The translations under genes were made by a program, and so were the position numbers. Below the pieces are notes generated by a model. The model worked only from the letters and a program-made list of their open reading frames with translations. It was not told where the DNA came from and did not search any database. Below, piece by piece: positions 59,165 through 64,000 of a DNA stretch of 64,000 nt. Source of the DNA: Sphaerulina vaccinii (taxonomy: Eukaryota > Ascomycota > Dothideomycetes > Mycosphaerellales > Mycosphaerellaceae); contig JAKUDP010000003.1 in the NCBI GenBank assembly GCA_022570795.1, forward strand, positions 1,302,001 through 1,366,000, read 5' to 3'. Position 1 is the first letter of the stretch. Each line of letters opens with the position of its first letter.

Positions 59165-60290
59165 TCAGTTTCCTAGCAGATCTCCATTCAAGAGCGCAAC
59201 CTCTCCGTTAGACGCAGCCCAGGTCTTGAGCAGCTCATTACCGGTCCGCATGAGCCTCACGAAATCTAGCATGGCTGACATCTCGGTGGTCAAGTCAATA
59301 GTTCCACTAGTTCCACCCAGTGACAGAGTCTGCAGCAGCGCCTTATACTCTTCACGCGATGAATCGTGTCGAGACAAGATCTCCTGACATTTGGCCTTCT
59401 CAGCCGAATCTTGTGTGTTCTTCTTGATCTCTTTCACGATCCTGAGATTGGATTTGATATCAACCCCGAGGCTAAGCCCGATCCTACCACTCTCTTTGCA
59501 CTCCTCGATCAGGAATGCCTTGGCCAAATTGGCCTCGTTGCGCACGGAGGCAACCTCAGCCTCAGCATCGATCTTCCGACGAAAAGTGTTGGCGTTGAGT
59601 TTCTCGATGAGTTTTTCGTTCGTCTTTGCTTCGCGCGTGAAACGCTCGATCTCCTTACGCTGTTCTTGCAGCTTCATGTCCTTGTCGGCAATGCGCTCGT
59701 TCTCGCGTTTATGAGCCATCTTCCGTTCAGCGTCGCGACTGAAGCTCCTGATGCGGTCGCCGATGTCCGCGAACCATTTCGGTGGCTCCAGGACACAGCA
59801 GTGGGATCTCTTGTCAAGCTCGATCTGTTGGTTCCAGTGCACGATGATATGTCCGGTATCATAACCTTTGATTTGGAGGCGGTTTCCGATTCTTACCATT
59901 CTTGAGAGCAGATCACGTACGCCAGTCGGTGCAATAGTCATGGGCTTCGTTTTCATCGCGCTTTGTGTATGTGCGGATGGTGTAGCTGACTTGGACGGTA
60001 GTGCCGCGCGCTGGTCGCTAATGTTGGCAAAGGGAGAATGCTCGCTATAATCCATAAGTATCTTGTCGTGAGCAGACTGATAGGAGTAACACTGCGTACC
60101 TTGGCGCAATATGTGCCCTAATTGCATGAGATTTCAAAGCTCTTGTGCTGGTGGTGCTCCATTCAGCCGCCCGTGAGACATCGTGGCAGGAGCCCCAGTC
60201 AACGACATCGGTGTGGCAAGTCGATGTCCAGCCGTCATCTTCAGTCGGCCAGGCAGAGGCTGACGACGTCTTGTCATCAGGAGTCGCCAT
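59165..60290 (-). CDS. Hypothetical coiled-coil protein, two exons, 356 aa
   Basis: Exons are 60,100-60,290 and 59,165-60,044. The 55-bp intron has a GTACGC donor and TTATAG acceptor and joins phase 2 to phase 1. The ATG at 60,290 starts MATPDDKTSSASAWPTEDDG, a Ser/Thr/Trp-rich acidic N-terminus. A possible globular part follows (VRDLLSRMVRIGNRLQIKGY, then HIIVHWNQQIELDKRSHCCV). A long charged helical region covers about residues 160-240 (RENERIADKDMKLQEQRKEI, then KTNEKLIEKLNANTFRRKID) and is a strong coiled-coil candidate. The C-terminus is helical (TEMSAMLDFVRLMRTGNELL). I do not recognise a family. A weaker alternative model starts at the ATG at 60,127 without the intron. Confidence 0.7.
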
Positions 60291-60663
60291 GGCGAGTTGC
60301 GACTTTGTTGGGTTGGTGGTTGTGGCAAAGGAAGTTTAAGCTCAGCGGCAAAGTGTCGTGTTTCTCGACAGTGCGGCATCTGCGGGCTGTGGCAGGGATC
60401 AGCAAATAGCTGAAGTGAAGTGAAGCCAGTGCTCATTCTCGCCTCCCATGCCATATAGACTTCACAACAGATCAGCACCGCCTCTCATCAGAACATACGT
60501 ACAGCTGTAGACTCGTGGCGCTTGCGTAGGACTTATTCATTTCTGTCCTTCTAGCAAAGTTGGCTGCTTCAGTCCCAACAAGAAGTCTGACGAACCATAC
60601 CGACAGCTCTCACGCTTCTCAATGCTTCAGTTCTCTTGCAGCTTCCACCCTCCATCCCCTTCA
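60291..60663. other. Intergenic region upstream of the coiled-coil gene
   Basis: This contains the promoter region of the coiled-coil gene and the 3' flank of the FUN14-family gene. Several short frames occur but none is supportable. Confidence 0.5.
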
Positions 60664-61235
60664 TCATTGCGGCAATTCAGCAAAAGCACTAAGCGCAAAC
60701 ATCAACCCAAACGACACCTTGAAAGCCACATTATCCTGCACCGCGCTCCTGACATCCACGCCCTTCACATATTTCCCTATCGTCTTGTACGGCACGATGT
60801 GTATCCCATAGCTCTCAGCAGTCTGTACGCCTGCAACCAACAATCCAATGATTAACACTAAACTCTTTGAGAACGTCGAAACTGCTAAGCCAGCGACAAG
60901 ACCTATTATCGTTAGCATCACCATCGTCCGTATCTCTTCTCCGTATAGAGTGTTGGCCTGTACGCACCTATTATGCTGCCTGCACTCAACTGTCTCACAC
61001 TCCTAACATTGAATCTCCCGCCCTTCACGATCGGCACTTGAGCATCATTCTGATACTGGTTGATTGACCAGTCTTTCGCGCTGATCGACGCAGGACTCGA
61101 GTCGAGGAGAATCGGTCTTCGGTACAGAGGTCGAGATTGTGCTAGGAAGAGGCCTGCTCCAAAAGCTGCGGAGCCAAAGATGAGAGGTGTGCGGAGAGAG
61201 TGGTTGAAGAGGCTGGGTGTGAAGCGGAAGGCCAT
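60664..61235 (-). CDS. FUN14-family mitochondrial membrane protein, two exons, 168 aa
   Basis: Exons are 60,968-61,235 and 60,664-60,902. The 65-bp intron (GTGCGT donor, GATAATAG acceptor) splits a glycine codon in GSIIG-LVAGLAV. The N-terminus (MAFRFTPSLFNHSLRTPLIF) is basic and hydroxylated, like a mitochondrial targeting or outer-membrane signal, and is followed by a hydrophobic segment (FGSAAFGAGLFLAQS). The core has the glycine-rich transmembrane arrangement of FUN14 proteins: RQLSAGSIIG, GLAVSTFSKSLVLIIGLLVA, then YGIHIVPYKTIGKYVKG and the final hydrophobic FKVSFGLMFALSAF. Animal FUNDC1 is a mitophagy receptor; the fungal role is less clear. No LIR-type motif is evident. The ATG at 61,235 is preferred because the in-frame upstream extension has no ATG. 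Confidence 0.85.
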
Positions 61236-62508
61236 GCTTGCGTTAGTTTGGTGTGGGTGGGCGGAGAGGAAGAGGAAGACGCGTGAGGATGTTTTCAATG
61301 TCTTATGGTCACTATCATTCACTTACATATGGACCGCGGTATGTTTTGGAGAGAGCTGTCATGTCAAAACCAATGACGTCGTCGGACGAGAGGAGACTGC
61401 AATTTCAATGCGCGTTTACTACATTGTGCTCGGTTTGTAACTCAATCACACAAGCGTGTGGAGAGGTAGATAAAGTTGTTGAAATGCAGTGTTGCGACAG
61501 ACTTAGTTTGTACAGGTGTGCTCATTACTGACATGGTACTATGTTACAGTCGCTCCTTCTCAATCACTGACGATGTATAGACAACTCCCGATGCTGGATG
61601 TTTCAGTCATTATCTGTCGTTACAGAACCCGCTAGGGCACACTATTGAGGTATTTATGCTTCGTACTCACCAGCAGTTCTCATGATATCACAAAATGATG
61701 AAGGACACTTCGGGCTCGTTGCCCCACTATTTATAGAGTTTGATAGTCCTTGCCATGAAGTTCATGCAATCGCGCTTCGACTTCACCTTTACTTCTTCAT
61801 ACAATACCATCATTCTCACAAGTCTAACCTCCATTCATTTACCGCTCTTCCGCATATCACGCGTCGTCATTCCACATCACAAGTTCAAGATGGGCCCCAA
61901 TTACAAGAAATGATCAGGTCATTCAGTATAATTCTGCACCGAAAGATGCTACGCGCTCCCTACGCACACGCGGTGAATGATGCCATATAAGCTGAGTGTA
62001 GTTTGTCGTTTAGCTTACCCAATCACTGCCTTTTGCTGTCGTTATTCCTTCACTTATTCGTCGATTACACCTCACTTAGTCTTGTTTCGAGCTGCTACTG
62101 CTGCCTGTATTGCCAAAGCTCACCTCTTCCTAGGCCATACGCGCGTCAATGTTGGAGCACGTGCTACGTGGCGTTGCTCAGTGACTGCGTGACTGCCTAT
62201 TGTTGTTCATTCACTTCATAATTTGACCGTTTAAGGTTTGACTAGCGCGTTTCTCTTTTTTATTTCTCTTCTTTTTTCGCAACATTACCTTCTCTCACAA
62301 ACAATAACCTCTTTGAGCTGCAAAGAGACGCCGAACCCCATACGCCATCTGAATCATCGTTGCAACAGAAGCAGACATGACGTTCGAAATCGCGCTAGCG
62401 CGGGACAATCCCGGCTAGCGCGTCAATGATGCCTGGACGCGTTCGAGGTTGGAGAGCTCAGCTCAGCTCCCCACTTTCACGCATCGCTCTGCACCAACAT
62501 CAACAGCC
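61236..62508. other. Intergenic stretch, no gene recognised
   Basis: Sequence is of normal composition with pyrimidine-rich tracts (for example near 62,250-62,290). Several overlapping short plus-strand frames between 61.7 and 62.2 kb show no domain, start or splice coherence. CTAGCGCG phrases near 62,392-62,420 form a short direct and inverted cluster. This contains the promoters of the divergent FUN14-family and right-edge genes. Confidence 0.5.
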
Positions 62509-64000
62509 ATGGCGACAGGCGCAAATACCACCGGGATGAGGGTCCTGGGCAAGCGAAAGAGAAGGGGTGACTTCGACCGTGATGAGTACGAAAACAACTA
62601 CGCGTCATTCAATCCCGAAGTTCGAAGACACCACCTGGACTTCCTTGCTGCCTTATACGCTCAAAACCTGGAGGAAGTGGACGCATTCCCGGACTATCAG
62701 ATCCCATGGGGCACGTTTGAGGCAGAAGTAATGCACATCCTCCATTGGCCCCCAAAGGCTCCCTCCTCTCCACCATGGTCGAGCTTCTGCTTTAAAAACT
62801 ACTCGGTCAAATTCATAACAGCCGCGTTTCCGGAAGCGAAGGACAGCCATCTCTTTGCAGATCTCTTTACCAAGCGAACGCACATGCGAAGCGAGGTCAC
62901 CGGCGAGCGCAAGACTAATGACGAGGTCTACGAGAGCACTGCGTTGTTACAAGCCCATCAGCAGCACCTTACCAACACCTTACGACGATCTTAGGCAGAT
63001 GTCTGTGTTGTGTGGGCAAGTTGACTCTGACCATTGCTACATTGATACTAGTATTGAGATACTGACCAAGCACAGGGAGGTCCCGCTAGACGGCTGATCG
63101 AGGAAGAGTTCAGTATTCAGAGCGACAAAGAGCAAGGTTGCTATCGCGTCGCACAAGATGTGATTATTGAGGGCATCCCACGGACGTTCGTATTCTTACC
63201 ACATCCCGAATACATACAACGATGGGCATCTCAGCACATTCTCGAAAAGGTCTCAAATATTCTGGAGACTTTACAGGTGGAACACGGTATTAACATTGAC
63301 CTTACGGCTCTGGAGAAGGGAATGAGTGAAAAGCCTGCTCTCAAGACCAAGTTGCAGGCTCGAACCATCAAGGTGCCAGTCTCGTCCGAAGCAGAGATTC
63401 GCAAGCGACGGATTCGTGTCCTTCGCGATCGTATGGCACTGACTAATGTGGCGATCGACGATGAGGAGGTGCTGCGGTTGGCGGACAATTGGGGCGCTCG
63501 GAAACGTAGAGTCCTCGAGAGCTTCCATCGAGGAGAGATAAACGGACTGAGATTCGCAATAGCCGGTGTCAACGACTGGTACCTTACCAGTTCTCAGCCA
63601 GGCTCCGAATCCTTGTTCAAGTTGGCAGTAGTCCAAGTGGATCGGACCAGCAAGCGGCGAGAAGTTTGCGAGCAGAAGCTTCACAGTGGTGAGGCCTCTC
63701 AAGCAGAGTTCGACTATGCCGCTGCGAATGACTGGTATTTTGAAATGGCAAGTCGTTGCCAGTCTGAGATAATGTCAGCGTACTGGGAGTCTTCGGCAGG
63801 AAAAGAGAAGCGAGATGCGATGTCTAAAGACATGTATGAGCGTCGCGAGCAGAGCCCGCGATACTTGGCAGATGCCGCAATCCGCGCCAGCCTACTGAGG
63901 CATCGCAAAAAGGCCATCGATTTCGACGCGGAGCAAGTTAATCTCGGTACGCATCTCTACATGCTGGGATACGACCGCGCGCTGCTCGGAACACAAGCTC
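62509..64000 (+). CDS. Unknown protein, partial at the right edge, at least two exons
   Basis: The first exon starts at ATG 62,509 (MATGANTTGMRVLGKRKRRG) with a basic nuclear-localisation-like patch. It stays open to 62,991, with HHLDFLAALYAQNL and WPPKAPSSPPWSSF. A second long frame is open from 63,076 (after the branch sequence ATACTGACC and a CACAG acceptor) to the window edge, about 308 codons without a stop. It reads GGPARRLIEEEFSI, then IEGIPRTFVFLPHPEYIQRW, later GLRFAIAGVNDWYL and AAANDWYFEMASRCQSEIMS. Codon use and the long frame argue for real coding. I could not fix the donor joining the two: phase-0 donors in exon 1 are weak, so a small additional exon or intron may exist near 62.9-63.07 kb. 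No family is recognised. Confidence 0.65.

Overview
The window looks like a chromosome segment of a filamentous ascomycete. A dothideomycete such as a member of the Mycosphaerellales is my best guess, but that is inference. The support is short spliceosomal introns (about 50-75 bp, GTRNGY donors, YAG acceptors), fungal gene families (YTP1, AIM6, Swi5, FUN14), and a large AT-rich block carrying the footprint of repeat-induced point mutation (RIP).

Bases 1 to about 35,465 are one continuous AT-rich island in which CpA and TpG have almost all become TpA. No intact gene is visible there. It is a graveyard of transposable elements. I can support a Ty3/gypsy-type element on the minus strand (reverse transcriptase and protease motifs near 23.3-24.4 kb). 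I can also support a structurally complete Ty1/copia element on the plus strand (28,998-34,723), with two 247-bp LTRs and a perfect 5-bp target duplication. A LINE-like trace near 1.9 kb is weak.

At about 35.47 kb the base composition changes abruptly to ordinary gene-bearing sequence. About 2.2 kb without a recognisable gene is followed by: a two-exon small hypothetical gene (+); a kinase-fold gene (-, 3 exons); the queuine tRNA-ribosyltransferase accessory subunit (-); thymidylate kinase (+), which shares a 183-bp promoter with it; an AIM6-like secreted phosphodiesterase-fold protein (-); a hypothetical protein with an internally duplicated domain (+, 3 exons); an Argonaute with a complete DEDD catalytic tetrad (-, 3 exons); Swi5 (-); and a YTP1-like membrane protein (+).

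From 52.4 to 56.6 kb the sequence is GC-balanced but contains no intact gene. It holds a truncated KH-domain fragment, two families of roughly 100-bp degenerate tandem repeats, and inverted partial copies of the 5' end of the next gene. That gene, a GT8-type glycosyltransferase (+), is intact. It is followed by a coiled-coil hypothetical gene (-), a FUN14-family gene (-), and a partial unknown gene (+) that runs off the right edge.

The window couples two genome-defence themes: a heavily RIP-mutated transposon island and, 10 kb away, an RNAi Argonaute gene. The two Argonaute introns are unusually long and resemble each other in sequence and in potential hairpin, which suggests introner-like elements. 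Exon structures were worked out by hand from splice consensus, phase and protein plausibility. No similarity search was run.
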